DNA of 64,000 nucleotides from CAYZJR01 sp964503045 (GCA_964503045.1 CAZCZI010000013.1:62001-126000), one strand, 5' to 3'. Counted from the stretch's first letter, positions 1-9,323 are shown. Made by a program: numbers and translations. Notes: generated by a model not told the origin, from the letters alone.

Positions 1-858
1 GGACGCATGCTGTGGAGAGTGCAACTTGGTGACAAAGTGAAATCGTCTCCGGCTGTATCCAACGGTATTGTGGTGGTTGGCTGCGAAGACAAAAAGATCT
101 ACGGCATCGACGCGAAGCGCGGAAAAATCTTGTGGAGCTACGAAACTACTGATCGTGTCTCGGCTTCGCCCACAGTTGATGAAGGTGTTGCTTACATTGG
201 TGGATGGGATGGATATCTCTATGCGCTTGACTTGAAAACTGGCGCTCTGAAGTGGAAATACCCGCCCAATGCCGGTTCTTCCCTGGGTCGCATTACTGCT
301 GCCTGTGCATTGGGGCCGGGCATGCTGGTTGTTTCGACGCATAGCGGGCTCGTGTGTGCCCTTCATACAACAGATGGCGCTCAGATTTGGCAATACAAGA
401 CAGGCGGCAAGGTTTACTCACCTCCTCTGCTTATGGATGGAACCGTGTACTTCGGTGGTTGGGACAAGACGTTTTATGCGCTAGATGCTTTAACCGGTCG
501 CCTGAAGTGGAAGTACACTGCCTCCGAATCCTTCAGTATTGCTCCTGTGGGCGCTAACGGTCGAGTTTTTATAGGCAACGACGATCTCAAAATGTATTGC
601 TTTGATGCTCAGACTGGAAAACTTTATTGGAAGACGCAATTTAATTCGCCGGTGCCGCTTTTGGCTTCATCACCTGCTTTGGTTGGTGGAATGCTTTATT
701 GCGGCAGCTCAGATACGAATCTGTATGCAGTAGATGTTCGAAATGGTCTGATCAAATGGAAGTACAAAACACAGCGTCCAGTGATCAGCTCACCAGCCGT
801 GTCTACTTTTGGAGTATGTGTAGGCAGCCAGGACGGCAACCTGTACATGATCAACTGA
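1..858 (+). CDS. PQQ-type beta-propeller protein (5' end outside window)
   Basis: The reading frame is open to the first base of the window and an ATG at position 7 has no visible ribosome binding site, so the gene probably begins upstream. The protein is a run of about seven repeats of roughly 40 residues, each with a SSPAV or similar strand, a G-x-D turn and an ending like G-x-x-x-W-x-Y. This is the signature of PQQ/BamB-like WD-type propellers. Such proteins are either quinoprotein dehydrogenase domains or structural propellers such as BamB of outer-membrane assembly. No quinoprotein cysteine pair or haem motif is seen, so a structural or binding role is more likely. The frame ends at a TGA with a short spacer before a gene on the other strand. 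Confidence 0.8.
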   Translation, partial: GRMLWRVQLGDKVKSSPAVSNGIVVVGCEDKKIYGIDAKRGKILWSYETTDRVSASPTVDEGVAYIGGWDGYLYALDLKTGALKWKYPPNAGSSLGRITAACALGPGMLVVSTHSGLVCALHTTDGAQIWQYKTGGKVYSPPLLMDGTVYFGGWDKTFYALDALTGRLKWKYTASESFSIAPVGANGRVFIGNDDLKMYCFDAQTGKLYWKTQFNSPVPLLASSPALVGGMLYCGSSDTNLYAVDVRNGLIKWKYKTQRPVISSPAVSTFGVCVGSQDGNLYMIN

Positions 859-902
859 CGCCAATTCAAACGGCATTCAGCTCAAAAGTCCATTTTAGGC
901 GG

Positions 903-1601
903 TCATTCAGGCGGTTTAGATTCTTTCTTGGACTTCTCTTCGGGCAGATCTTCGGTTTCTGTGTCCACCGGTTTGGTGGAAAGAGAATTCTTTCGGAACG
1001 TCTTCATGTTTTGTGCGATCGCCATTTGCGCGCGAGCGGTTCTAAGAGCCGCGAGATACTTGGGAACCTCTTTGATGTACATCAACGGTTCAATGTATTC
1101 CTTCGTGTCTTCTTTGATCACTGTGTAGTGAACATGCACACCTGTTGAGCGCCCGGTAGAACCTGCGTATCCGATGACCCTGCCGCGCTGAACAAATTGC
1201 CCCGGCAGCACTGAATATGCATTGAGGTGTCCGCAGATAGTTCGAATGTTTGGATACGGGTGCCAAATCTCCACGGCAACACCTAAGTTGCCGCGATAAC
1301 CGACACGAGTCACAATGCCGTCGAGTAAATTGAATACCTTATCGTTTAGTTTTGCTCCCAGGTCCACACCGCTGTGGAAGTCGCCCTTGCCCGTGACGGG
1401 ATGCACACGGAAACCGGCTTTCGACGTGACGATGCCGAGACCGACAGGGGTATATACCTGGTCTTCTCTCATCGGAGAAACAAGAGGCGTTGGGCAGTAG
1501 TAACCCTGAAAATAGTATGCCTGAGCAGGCGAAGAATTGCCGGAAATTCCTGAAGTAAATGAAGCGAAGACGAAAGCCGCCAAAGCCAGAGCTTTAAGCA
1601 T
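903..1601 (-). CDS. Exported M23-family (LytM-type) metallopeptidase
   Basis: The protein has 232 residues. An N-terminal hydrophobic stretch ending in AQA at about residue 28 looks like a signal peptide. The LytM core follows: HSGVD (H76, D80) for two zinc ligands, GHL at 124-126 and HVH (H156, H158) for the catalytic and third-ligand histidines. All key residues are present, so an active peptidoglycan endopeptidase is plausible. The C-terminal tail after about residue 185 is charged and Lys/Glu/Pro rich. An upstream in-frame ATG at 1637 exists, but the one at 1601 has an AAGGAA site at a good distance and begins directly with the signal peptide, so it was chosen. It lies tail-to-tail with the propeller gene. 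Confidence 0.88.
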   Translation of the reverse strand: MLKALALAAFVFASFTSGISGNSSPAQAYYFQGYYCPTPLVSPMREDQVYTPVGLGIVTSKAGFRVHPVTGKGDFHSGVDLGAKLNDKVFNLLDGIVTRVGYRGNLGVAVEIWHPYPNIRTICGHLNAYSVLPGQFVQRGRVIGYAGSTGRSTGVHVHYTVIKEDTKEYIEPLMYIKEVPKYLAALRTARAQMAIAQNMKTFRKNSLSTKPVDTETEDLPEEKSKKESKPPE

Positions 1602-1747
1602 CCTTTGTTCCTTTTTCGAAGGACCGCCCTGCTTCATCTGTCTCCAACCAACTTTTCAAACTTCAGGCATTGTCATTTATAAATACGTTGCCGAACGGCA
1701 AAAAAACTGCCTACAAGACTCATACCACAATTGATTGAGCCTTAGCC

Positions 1748-3187
1748 TTACAACAACTCGTCAAGCAGCTTGTTGATGACTTGCGGATTCGCCTTGCCCT
1801 TCGTGGCTTTCATCAATTCGCCGAAGAAAAACTGGCGCACCTTTGTTTTTCCGTCTCGGTACTCTTTATGCTGATCTGGAAATTTTTGAATCGTTTCATC
1901 GACGACACTTCTTAATCCGGATTCGTCGCTAATTTGGGCGAGACCTTTGTCTGCAATCACTCTTCTGACGTCACCGGAGTCTTTTAGAAGGTCGGTCAGG
2001 ACTTGCTTTGCAGTAGTTGAACCAATGATTCCCTCGGAAACACAGTCGACTAAATCTTTGATGTTTTCCGGAGTGATTTTTGTTTGAGCAAACTCTAGCT
2101 TATTGTCTTTGAGAAATGCGGTGGTAGGACCAATAAGCCAGTTGGCTGCGGCTTTCGGCGAGGCACCCAAAACCAACACTCGATCGAAAAAGTCAGCCAA
2201 CTCTCTTGCTTCCACTAACACCGATGCGTCTTCTGTAGATAGTCCGCAATCGCATGTATACCTCAATCTGCGTTGTTCGGGTAATTCCGGAAGCGTGGCC
2301 CGCACATCCTCTACCCATTGTCTTGTGATCTTAAGTGGAACCAAATCCGGCTCAGGAAAATACCTGTAATCATGCGCCTCTTCCTTCGATCGCATCGGAT
2401 ATGTCTTGCCGTCCACGTCGTTCCACAAGCGTGTTTCTTGCTTGATTGTTTGACCCTTACTCAGCAGTTCCGCCTGTCGATCTATTTCGGATTGAATGGC
2501 TCTCTGAACGCTTTTGAAGCTGTTCATGTTTTTGATTTCGGTTTTAGTGCCGAGTTTCGTTTCGCCCTTAGGTCTTAACGAAACGTTTGCATCACAGCGA
2601 AAACTTCCCTCTTCGAGATTTCCGTCGCACACATCGAGGTAGCGAAGGATGTTTCGCAACTCGGTCAGATACAGCCGTGCTTCCTCTGGTGTTTCGATGT
2701 CGGGCTCGCTGACGATTTCCAGTAATGGAACGCCCGAGCGATTGAAATCAACGAGGCTATAGTCGGACCCATGTAAACCGGCAGCACCGGTGTGAACAAG
2801 CTTGCCAGCGTCCTCTTCGAGGTGTGCTCTATGAATGCGAATCTTTTTTTGATTGATGGCAAGAAACCCGCCTTTGCAGATTGGCTGGTCATACTGCGAT
2901 ATCTGATAACCTTTTGGAAGGTCCGGATAGAAGTAGTTCTTTCGATCGAACTTAGTTGTCTCTGCAATTTCGCAATTGAGTGCCAGGCCCGTCTTAATTG
3001 CGAAATGAACGACATGCTCGTTCAAAACCGGCAGCACGCCGGGCATCCCTAAGCAAACTTGACAAACTTGATCATTGGGGGTGCTGCCAAAATCAGTTGG
3101 GCAGTTGCAGAAGATCTTTGTTTTAGTCTTGAGCTGAGCGTGCACCTCAAGACCGATTACCGGTTCAAATTCCATTTTTGGCACCAT
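1748..3187 (-). CDS. gatB: Aspartyl/glutamyl-tRNA(Asn/Gln) amidotransferase subunit B
   Basis: GatB is the kinase-like subunit of GatCAB, which converts Glu-tRNA(Gln) and Asp-tRNA(Asn) to the amidated forms in the cytosol. The 479-residue length is usual. The N-terminus (EFEPVIGLEVHAQLKTKTK), the CP-x(18)-CLG zinc-type pattern near residues 29-46, the YFYPDLPKGYQISQYDQP block and the YQEY-like C-terminal domain are all recognisable. No gatA or gatC lies nearby, so the subunits are scattered, as is common. Two starts are possible (3187 or the internal ATG at 3175). Neither has a strong ribosome binding site, and a TATAAT lies only about 11 bases upstream, suggesting a very short leader. Confidence 0.96.
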   Translation of the reverse strand: MVPKMEFEPVIGLEVHAQLKTKTKIFCNCPTDFGSTPNDQVCQVCLGMPGVLPVLNEHVVHFAIKTGLALNCEIAETTKFDRKNYFYPDLPKGYQISQYDQPICKGGFLAINQKKIRIHRAHLEEDAGKLVHTGAAGLHGSDYSLVDFNRSGVPLLEIVSEPDIETPEEARLYLTELRNILRYLDVCDGNLEEGSFRCDANVSLRPKGETKLGTKTEIKNMNSFKSVQRAIQSEIDRQAELLSKGQTIKQETRLWNDVDGKTYPMRSKEEAHDYRYFPEPDLVPLKITRQWVEDVRATLPELPEQRRLRYTCDCGLSTEDASVLVEARELADFFDRVLVLGASPKAAANWLIGPTTAFLKDNKLEFAQTKITPENIKDLVDCVSEGIIGSTTAKQVLTDLLKDSGDVRRVIADKGLAQISDESGLRSVVDETIQKFPDQHKEYRDGKTKVRQFFFGELMKATKGKANPQVINKLLDELL

Positions 3188-3198
3188 GGGTGCAAAGC

Positions 3199-3204
3199 AT
3201 TATA
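3199..3204 (-). promoter_or_regulatory. Candidate -10 box for gatB, nearly leaderless
   Basis: A perfect TATAAT on the minus strand lies 11 bases upstream of the first gatB ATG. No well-spaced TTGACA is present; a GACA-containing stretch overlaps it. If used, transcription would begin only a few bases before the start codon, which agrees with the absence of a Shine-Dalgarno site there. Confidence 0.35.
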
Positions 3205-3259
3205 ACTGTCAATCGAGTTGTCGACTGACAGTCAAAATACTTATTGCCGAAGCCGTTGC

Positions 3260-3553
3260 TTAGTAGCGTCTTCCGCCGCCACCGCCGCCGCCGCCGCGAC
3301 CAGACGGCTTGGGCTGCGAGACAACTACCGAAATTTGGCGGTTGCCGAGCGTGTGCCCATTGAGACCTTTAATCGCTGCTTCAGCTTGTTCTTGAGATTG
3401 CATCTCGACGAAGCCGAAACCACGCGGTTTTCCAGTCTCTCTGTCTTTGGCTACGTTGCAGGAAACAACTTCGCCGTACTGGGCGAAGAGCTCTTGCAAC
3501 TCACCATCGGAGGTGGAGTAGGGAAGGTTTCCAACGAAAAGTTTGTTGTTCAT
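3260..3553 (-). CDS. Glycine-tailed single-RRM RNA-binding protein
   Basis: The protein has 97 residues: one RNA-recognition motif followed by a short Arg/Gly tail (GRGGGGGGGGRRY). RNP2 is LFVGNL near residues 4-9 and RNP1 is KPRGFGFVEM near residues 43-52, with the aromatic residues needed for stacking on RNA. This is the architecture of the cyanobacterial Rbp family, often linked to cold or light response, and it supports a cyanobacterial-lineage reading of the window. A longer frame to 3610 exists, but the internal ATG at 3553 has an AAAGGTTGAG site and starts exactly at the RRM. It is probably a single-gene unit. Confidence 0.9.
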   Translation of the reverse strand: MNNKLFVGNLPYSTSDGELQELFAQYGEVVSCNVAKDRETGKPRGFGFVEMQSQEQAEAAIKGLNGHTLGNRQISVVVSQPKPSGRGGGGGGGGRRY

Positions 3554-3944
3554 AATCTCAACCTTTGACCGGAGCGCCTCATCAAAAGTTGAGAACCAGG
3601 TCAAAAACACGTAACGACGGCTATTGTCCTACAAGTTTGCTTATTAGCAAACACATTTCACGATCACAAATGCAACAGTAATACAATTGCCAAGTGGCGA
3701 CTTTCTGCCATTTGGTGAGGGTTTTGGGGAACGATCTCAGCATTTCGAACACTAAGAGATTTTGAGGTTTGTTGAGCAAATTGAAAGATCGAACAGACAT
3801 TTATAGTTCTTGACAATTGGTTTCTGACGAAGAACCTAGAAATTGAGGTCGGAAATGTTTGTGTGATTTTCCCGGGAAAATCACACAAACACCGAGAGAC
3901 CCAACTAGAGAAGGGTCTAAGATTTTTAGTTGAAAAGTGCCTGA
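3554..3944. other. Intergenic region between mlaD-like and RRM genes
   Basis: About 390 AT-rich bases without a supported gene. It holds the 5' leader of the RRM gene, an isolated TTGACA near 3803, one copy of the dispersed palindrome and a small AGACCC/GGGTCT hairpin (3897-3918) just past the mlaD-like stop codon. Confidence 0.6.
3856..3891. repeat. Dispersed palindrome, copy 1 (perfect, 36 bp)
   Basis: A perfect inverted repeat with no spacer. Each 18-base half is TGTTTGTGTGATTTTCCC or its complement. It shares the GATTTTYCC core with eight other intergenic sites in the window and is the longest perfect copy. It lies downstream of the mlaD-like gene. Confidence 0.9.
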
Positions 3945-5312
3945 TTACTCTCCGCTTCCGCTGCCATTTGTCGGCGCGGGCGTTGCGTTCGATGTAGGTG
4001 TCTCCCTCTTTGATGCATTCACCGATTTGGCATCAGGAATGTAGCCAGGGCGCCCAAACATCAAATGGAACAGCATGAATCGTTTGCCGAGCACCTGATT
4101 CAGTTGCTTGGCAGCGATGTCGATGTTTGCAGACGCGTTCTTGAAGTTCTTAATGGCGCCAGGAATATCCTTAGCGACGTCAACCTCATTGATTAGCTTG
4201 CGAGCACCTTCAACAGTTTCTTTTGCCTCGCGAACTGTGTCCCGTATGTCTGTTTTCAATTCGCCGTCATTGGCCAGTTTATTGATGGCGGTTACTGACT
4301 CGCGAATGTTTTGGGTTGACGCACTGAGCTTATTCAACATGTCGTTGAGTTCTTTGCGCAGCTCCGTGTCTTTCAGTGTCTGATTGATCTCTTGCATCGT
4401 CGACTGAATTGCTTCGGCGGTTTGTCTGGCTTGGGTTGCGGTTTCTTTGAGATCGCCTGACAACGCAGGGTTATCCAGAACTTTGCTTACCTTCTGAAAA
4501 GCCACTCTGGAGTCCTTTGCCGCACCTTTGATGTCTTGCAGCGTGGAGGAACCATTTCCAAAGAAGGCTCTAGCGTTAGATGCCATTGCTTTGGCTTGAT
4601 CGGCGGCATCGCCTATCTTTCTTGAGGTTTCGGTCAGGGACTCCGTGGTTGCCGACCACTTATCCATGTTCTTGTTCAGCTTTTGTGCGGCTTCGTTGAT
4701 ATGACGAACAGCCTCTCCGGAATGCTCTAGCGCTTCTTTCAGACCGCTTCCGGCCTTATCGTCTAAAGTGTCACCAACAACGCTATTTAACTTGGTCGCA
4801 ATTTTATTGATCACAAGCTCTACGCGAACTGGATCTTCGCCATCCACGATTTCATCGGGCTTAATGTCCGGTGGTGGTTGGTTGGGGTCGATTTCAGGAA
4901 GAGTGATTTCAATGTATTTAGCGCCTACCAGACCCAAGGTTTGAATTGTGAATCGAGAACCTTTCGGCAGAGTGACTTCCTCTGTTTTTATTCTCAAAGT
5001 GACGTGAACCAGACCCTTTCCTTTTAGAGAGATCTTATCAACCGTTCCCACCCTGACACCGTTTACGTTTACTGGTGCATTGTTATTGAGACCGGCGATG
5101 TCGTGAAACTTGACAGTTACCTTTTGCGGCGGATGCAAAGGATCAAGCGCTTTCAACCATGAAATGCCCCAAATCAAGCCAATGATTGCGATTATGACGA
5201 ATAGACCGACTGAGTATTCCAGGTGCGCTTTCATTTTGTTTCGTCCATTGGAATCAGCATTCGTCTCTCGCATGGGTGCCTTTGTGATCTTCTCTTTAGT
5301 TGCCGTTCTCAT
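3945..5312 (-). CDS. mlaD: MCE/MlaD-type substrate-binding protein of a lipid ABC transporter
   Basis: This is the membrane-anchored MCE subunit that works with the two genes upstream. A short basic cytoplasmic N-terminus is followed by one transmembrane helix at about residues 34-53, a single MCE/MlaD domain at about 64-142 (KVTVKFHDIAGL, VNGVRVGTV and KYIEI blocks), and about 300 residues of predicted coiled coil rich in Ala, Asn and Lys. At 455 residues it is longer than E. coli MlaD (about 183) and resembles the longer cyanobacterial and chloroplast TGD2-type MCE proteins. The ATG overlaps the stop of the ATPase gene by four bases and has a GGAGG site, so the two are translationally coupled. 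Confidence 0.9.
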   Translation of the reverse strand: MRTATKEKITKAPMRETNADSNGRNKMKAHLEYSVGLFVIIAIIGLIWGISWLKALDPLHPPQKVTVKFHDIAGLNNNAPVNVNGVRVGTVDKISLKGKGLVHVTLRIKTEEVTLPKGSRFTIQTLGLVGAKYIEITLPEIDPNQPPPDIKPDEIVDGEDPVRVELVINKIATKLNSVVGDTLDDKAGSGLKEALEHSGEAVRHINEAAQKLNKNMDKWSATTESLTETSRKIGDAADQAKAMASNARAFFGNGSSTLQDIKGAAKDSRVAFQKVSKVLDNPALSGDLKETATQARQTAEAIQSTMQEINQTLKDTELRKELNDMLNKLSASTQNIRESVTAINKLANDGELKTDIRDTVREAKETVEGARKLINEVDVAKDIPGAIKNFKNASANIDIAAKQLNQVLGKRFMLFHLMFGRPGYIPDAKSVNASKRETPTSNATPAPTNGSGSGE

Positions 5313-6097
5313 ACGCCTCCTGCCAGCATTGGACCGTCTTTTGTGGCTTGTGCGAACTGTCGCATGAACGGGTTATCAGAGTGAACTGCTTCTTCCGGAT
5401 CGCCCTCCCAGGCTACGATTCCTGCGTGCATAAGAATGATGCGATCGGCGGTGCGTGTCCATGTGGAGAATTGGTGCGTTACGACGATGCATGCGGCTTT
5501 CAATTGTCCTTCCAGTTCAATCATATAATCTTCAATCACTGTTGACATTACAGGGTCTAATCCAGTTGTGGGTTCGTCGTAGAGAATGATTTTGGGATCA
5601 TTGACGATCGCCCTTGCGAAGCTGGTTCGCTTTTGTTGTCCACCGGACAGTTGTGTGGGGTAAGCGTCGATATAGTCTCCCAATCCGACCAGCACGAGCT
5701 TTTCGCGGATTATCTTGTCTTCTTGGCTCTTGCTCAGCTTTCTTTGATGTAGCGCAAGGGCTAGATTCTCTCTGACGGTTAAAGAGTTGAGAAGTGCCGA
5801 ACCTTGAAAAACCAGCCCAATATCTTCGGAGTTCTTGATAATCGTGCCGCCGTCGGGTTCAAGCAACCCGCAGATCAATTTAAGAGCGGTGGACTTTCCG
5901 CAACCTGATGGACCGATGATTCCCAATGTTTCACCAGGATAGACTTCAAAGGAAACGTCTTTCAATACTGGGCGCCCATTGAATCCCTTTTTCAGGTCCT
6001 TAACGATCAACATCGGTTCGTTCGACAGTCTCGAACCTTTTCGATCACCTTTTGAAGGTGGTGGCGGTGGTGCTGGCGGTGGTGTGAAATCCGGCAT
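5309..6097 (-). CDS. mlaF: MlaF-type ABC transporter ATPase
   Basis: A 262-residue ABC ATPase. Walker A is GPSGCGKST (62-70), Q98 is the Q-loop, LSGGQ (150-154) the signature, ILYDE (171-175) Walker B and H208 the switch histidine, so it should be active. A Pro-rich N-terminal extension of about 25 residues precedes the domain. It sits between an MlaE-type permease and an MCE protein in the order permease-ATPase-MCE, the layout of Mla and TGD lipid transporters. These move phospholipids between the membranes of diderm cells. It overlaps the MCE gene by four bases. Confidence 0.93.
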   Translation of the reverse strand: MPDFTPPPAPPPPPSKGDRKGSRLSNEPMLIVKDLKKGFNGRPVLKDVSFEVYPGETLGIIGPSGCGKSTALKLICGLLEPDGGTIIKNSEDIGLVFQGSALLNSLTVRENLALALHQRKLSKSQEDKIIREKLVLVGLGDYIDAYPTQLSGGQQKRTSFARAIVNDPKIILYDEPTTGLDPVMSTVIEDYMIELEGQLKAACIVVTHQFSTWTRTADRIILMHAGIVAWEGDPEEAVHSDNPFMRQFAQATKDGPMLAGGV

Positions 6098-6134
6098 GAA
6101 TACTTAATCTCGGTCTCGACCCTTACTACCCAAA

Positions 6135-6950
6135 TTATCTTGGCGCGTATGTTAGTGATGTGACAAAGAAGTTGAAAATGAAGATCATCGTCATTGTCCA
6201 CACGATTGTTCGTGTTGTGGCGATACCTACATCTTCGGCGCCACCGCGGGTGTGCAGCCCAATTGCAGATGAGAACATGACGATTATGGTCGCGTTTATG
6301 AATGATTTGAGAAAGTGAACGACGAAGTCGCGATCGAGCAAAGTTTGTTTCACGGAGTCGAGGAACGTTGCTGCAGGCAAATTGGCTGCGACATTGGCGA
6401 TCCACACTCCGGCGACCATTCCGATGAACATCGCATATACGGAAAGCATCGGGATCATGATGATGGCTGCGACATATCGTGGAACGACGAGAAACTTGAC
6501 CGGGTCGATGCGCATAACTTTCAGCGCGTCGATCTGCTCTGAAATCATCATGGTTGTGAGCTCTGCGGCAATAGACGATCCGACACGTCCGGCGACGGTG
6601 ATACCAGCCGTGATGGGTCCGATTTCGCGAACTAGAGCAAGTGACACGACACCGCCGATCGCTGTATCTGCACCGAAAAGAACCAACTCGCGTGCCACTT
6701 GCAGTGACATTGCAAAACCCACAAACAGGGCTGTAACCGCAACGACGGAGAACGAATTCACCCCTATCATCTGCATCTGACGCAGCGTTTCTTTCCAATT
6801 AATTTGGTTGGTGAACATGTATTTGTATGTCTGACCCAAAAGAATCACCACTTGCCCAATTAGCTCAACGCTTGAGCCAAAGGTTTCCGTCACATAAAAG
6901 AACGGTGTGAGCGCGACCTTGGTCTTAGATTTGATGGGTTCTGCCGACAT
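6135..6950 (-). CDS. mlaE: MlaE-type ABC transporter permease
   Basis: A 271-residue integral membrane protein with about five to six hydrophobic helices and the MlaE/TGD1 family block (VREIGPITAGITVAGRVGS, AAELTTMMISEQIDALKVM, PRYVA). It forms the membrane dimer of the phospholipid transporter together with the ATPase and MCE subunits downstream, with a 37-base spacer to the ATPase gene. The ATG has no clear Shine-Dalgarno site. A hairpin sits in the upstream leader. MlaB and MlaC homologues are not in the window. Confidence 0.93.
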   Translation of the reverse strand: MSAEPIKSKTKVALTPFFYVTETFGSSVELIGQVVILLGQTYKYMFTNQINWKETLRQMQMIGVNSFSVVAVTALFVGFAMSLQVARELVLFGADTAIGGVVSLALVREIGPITAGITVAGRVGSSIAAELTTMMISEQIDALKVMRIDPVKFLVVPRYVAAIIMIPMLSVYAMFIGMVAGVWIANVAANLPAATFLDSVKQTLLDRDFVVHFLKSFINATIIVMFSSAIGLHTRGGAEDVGIATTRTIVWTMTMIFIFNFFVTSLTYAPR

Positions 6951-7291
6951 TGTGTAAATTGTATTGTCTCGCGGTGCCGGAATTCCTTGTGATCAACAGT
7001 TTCACTGCTGTTGATCGAATTGATGAATCCAATAATTGACAGACGTCTAGTTGCGCTGCTGGTGCCCACTTCTGGCGCTTGGCAGCAAGGCTCAACACGC
7101 CATCTTTCGTTTTTGCCTATCTATTTTTTCCTTAATGTGAGCTGTTCTTGCTGCTTTTGCAATCGAGAACTGTCGCGATTCTTTATTCACAAATTGTTCG
7201 GTCGAATTAAAGCCACTGGATCGACAAGCCGAATCAAGTGCAATCGTATAGGCTGGGTACATAGGATTTGTATATAAAAAAGAGATAGGAA
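6951..7291. other. Divergent promoter region between mlaE-like and M50 genes
   Basis: About 340 bases between two divergently read genes. No gene is supported. A 9-bp hairpin lies at 6991-7016 in the mlaE leader, and an AGATAGGAAATG ribosome binding site precedes the M50 gene. Confidence 0.5.
6991..7016. other. Hairpin in the leader of the mla operon
   Basis: GATCAACAG and its exact complement CTGTTGATC are separated by an 8-base loop, about 40-65 bases upstream of the mlaE-like ATG. No T-run follows in either direction. It could be an operator or a leader structure; the sequence does not decide between them. Confidence 0.45.
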
Positions 7292-8407
7292 ATGTCGCAA
7301 AACAACAATGGCAGGAATAAAGCCCTTCTGGGATTGGCAGGTGTCATTGGGATTGCCTTGTTGAAGTTTCAGGGGCTGGCTCTGGGAGCACTGAAAGCTT
7401 TGTCGTTGTTCAAGATTAGCTGGCTGTTCAGCAGTTTTGGAAGCATGTTCGTCACGCTTTGGCTTTATATAATCGCCTTCGGCTGGAAGTTTGCAATTGC
7501 AATCATGGTTCTTTTGTATATTCATGAGATGGGCCACTACATTTTTGCCTCGGCAATGGGACTCAAACCGCGGCTGCCGAAGTTCGCTTTCTTTGTTGCC
7601 TGGGTATCTCATAATCCTGCCCCAGACCAGGTGTCAACTGCATGGCTCTCTATTGCCGGTCCTCTAGTTGGTGCTGTCGGCTCGGCAGTTTTTTATTGGA
7701 CCGGCGTGCATTTGGACAATAGATGGCTGATGGCTGCGGGATCGACTGGGTTTTTGCTCAACCTTATGCAATTGATTCCGGCAAAACCTTTGGACGGTGG
7801 ACATGTCATTGGAGCTGTGTCGAAATGGTTACTTGTTCCTGGTGTCATTCTAGTTTTCTATTTGGCTTGGCGTCTGCCGTCTGCGATGTTCTTAATCATT
7901 GGTGTGATCAGCCTCTTCTCGCTAATTAAGGACTTCCGCGGCAACTCTTTAAAAGAACAAGCGAAGCCCACTTCGGTGGTTAGAACTCCTACTGGAACTG
8001 TGGTTACCGTGCGTGACCTGGAGCGTGCCATGCAGTCGCAGCAGTCTCAGCAGTCTCAGCAGTCACCGCAAGCGCCGTCACTCGCTGAGAGCGAGCAAAC
8101 ATCTAGAACTGAAACGCTTCTTGCAGCAGGTAATCTGGACACCAAGACGAGCGCCAATGCACAAAGTGATACGAGCCAACCTGACGGGCAAAGTGCGCCG
8201 AAACAAGAGCCGGGTAAGGTGCAAGAGCTTAGTCTGCCGGAGCGGACTCCAGCGACTCCAGCGACTCCAGCGACTCCATCGACTCCATCGATTCCAGCTA
8301 CATTCTGGCAGCGCGTCACAATAGGGATTGCCTACGTCACGCTGGTAGGAATTCTTGGCTATCTTTATGCAGTCACTGGGGTGGACATGAAAGAACTCAG
8401 TCGCTGA
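7292..8407 (+). CDS. M50-family site-2-protease-like membrane metallopeptidase
   Basis: The 371-residue protein has several N-terminal and central transmembrane helices. HEMGH (78-82) supplies the zinc-binding HExxH, and NLMQLIPAKPLDGGH (157-171) is the N-x-x-P-x-x-P-L-D-G-G motif with the third ligand Asp168. Both halves of the intramembrane active site are intact. After about residue 230 comes a low-complexity linker with a Gln/Ser run and a Thr-Pro-Ala repeat, then a final transmembrane segment near the C-terminus. M50 enzymes cut membrane-embedded substrates in regulated proteolysis; this one resembles the small cyanobacterial type without PDZ. The start has a good AGGA site. Confidence 0.9.
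   Translation: MSQNNNGRNKALLGLAGVIGIALLKFQGLALGALKALSLFKISWLFSSFGSMFVTLWLYIIAFGWKFAIAIMVLLYIHEMGHYIFASAMGLKPRLPKFAFFVAWVSHNPAPDQVSTAWLSIAGPLVGAVGSAVFYWTGVHLDNRWLMAAGSTGFLLNLMQLIPAKPLDGGHVIGAVSKWLLVPGVILVFYLAWRLPSAMFLIIGVISLFSLIKDFRGNSLKEQAKPTSVVRTPTGTVVTVRDLERAMQSQQSQQSQQSPQAPSLAESEQTSRTETLLAAGNLDTKTSANAQSDTSQPDGQSAPKQEPGKVQELSLPERTPATPATPATPSTPSIPATFWQRVTIGIAYVTLVGILGYLYAVTGVDMKELSR
8246..8296 (+). repeat. 9-bp in-frame tandem repeat in the M50 gene
   Basis: About six tandem copies of a 9-base unit like ACTCCAGCG, encoding Thr-Pro-Ala/Ser repeats in the linker before the last membrane segment. A CAGCAGTCT repeat also occurs near 8037-8066. Both are prone to slippage and could vary in length between strains. 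Confidence 0.75.
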
Positions 8408-8560
8408 TCGCCTTGTCGACATATCAAAACCCTTGCTTTTAGTTAATCTGTTGAAACGCCCATCAGCTCTAGCTCTTGGTGCTAGTCGTAGTTTCCCCAT
8501 CGACACTTGGTTGTCGAAACGATATGTATATCAAGTTGGCTATTGTTGTCGGGAAACTAG

Positions 8561-9313
8561 ATGCATTCTTTAGACGGACCTTCTGAGAAAAGACAGCTCA
8601 AAGACACTACGCTGGACAAATCGGCGGGTGAAAATCTCTCGACAGAAGCAAACGCCATTGCTATGGCAGTGCTTCAAGATATGCAGAAGAACCATAAGGA
8701 CCTGCAAAAGGTAGATTCCAAGCTCTACGACAAGATCCATCAATTCAAGATAGACGAGCGCGAAAACGAAGGTCAAAGAGACAAGATGGCCTTTGCCTCG
8801 ATTGCATTTTGCGGACCATTGATGCTTCTGGGCATGGGTGCTGCGTTCAGCATAATGGATCAATGGCGCAATGCCACTGAGCAAAGTCTTCAGAAGCAGG
8901 AACAGAAAGCACTGCAAAGGCCAAAAGCGGGGTCCAAGTTTTTGCATGATCAGCAAACCCAAATCACCGAGCGCTTGTTGCAACCGGATGCTCAAATGCT
9001 TGGATTGGCTGGATTAGCTGCATTGGGGGGTCTGGAGAACTCCAGGAGACAGTCGCAAGCAGACAGAAAATTTGCTGATCGATTGGGTCGAGAACGTTTT
9101 CGTGCGTTCCGGTTGTCTGAGGAAACCAACATGGCGAGGGCGCCTTTGACGCCTGAGAAGAGTTGGCTCAAGACAAACAAGCTGATCAAAAAGAAGCAAA
9201 AACTTGTCGATATGCTCGAGAAGATGCGCGGCAAAGAAAGCTTGAGTACCGTCTCGGCATTGGTGACCAAAATTGAGCTTCTTGATAAAGAACTCAAGAA
9301 AATGGGCTGCTGA
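8561..9313 (+). CDS. Hypothetical membrane protein with charged coiled-coil flanks
   Basis: I do not recognise this 250-residue protein. It has a hydrophilic helical N-terminal part (about 1-80, rich in Lys, Asp and Gln), one or two hydrophobic segments around residues 83-105 (FASIAFCGPLMLLGMGAAF), a charged middle, and a Lys/Glu-rich C-terminal helix likely to form a coiled coil. No enzymatic motif or cysteine cluster is visible. It follows the M50 gene by about 150 bases in the same direction but has no obvious link to it. It converges with the TPR gene, the stop codons being about 10 bases apart. Confidence 0.65.
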   Translation: MHSLDGPSEKRQLKDTTLDKSAGENLSTEANAIAMAVLQDMQKNHKDLQKVDSKLYDKIHQFKIDERENEGQRDKMAFASIAFCGPLMLLGMGAAFSIMDQWRNATEQSLQKQEQKALQRPKAGSKFLHDQQTQITERLLQPDAQMLGLAGLAALGGLENSRRQSQADRKFADRLGRERFRAFRLSEETNMARAPLTPEKSWLKTNKLIKKKQKLVDMLEKMRGKESLSTVSALVTKIELLDKELKKMGC

Positions 9314-9323
9314 AAAAGCGAAA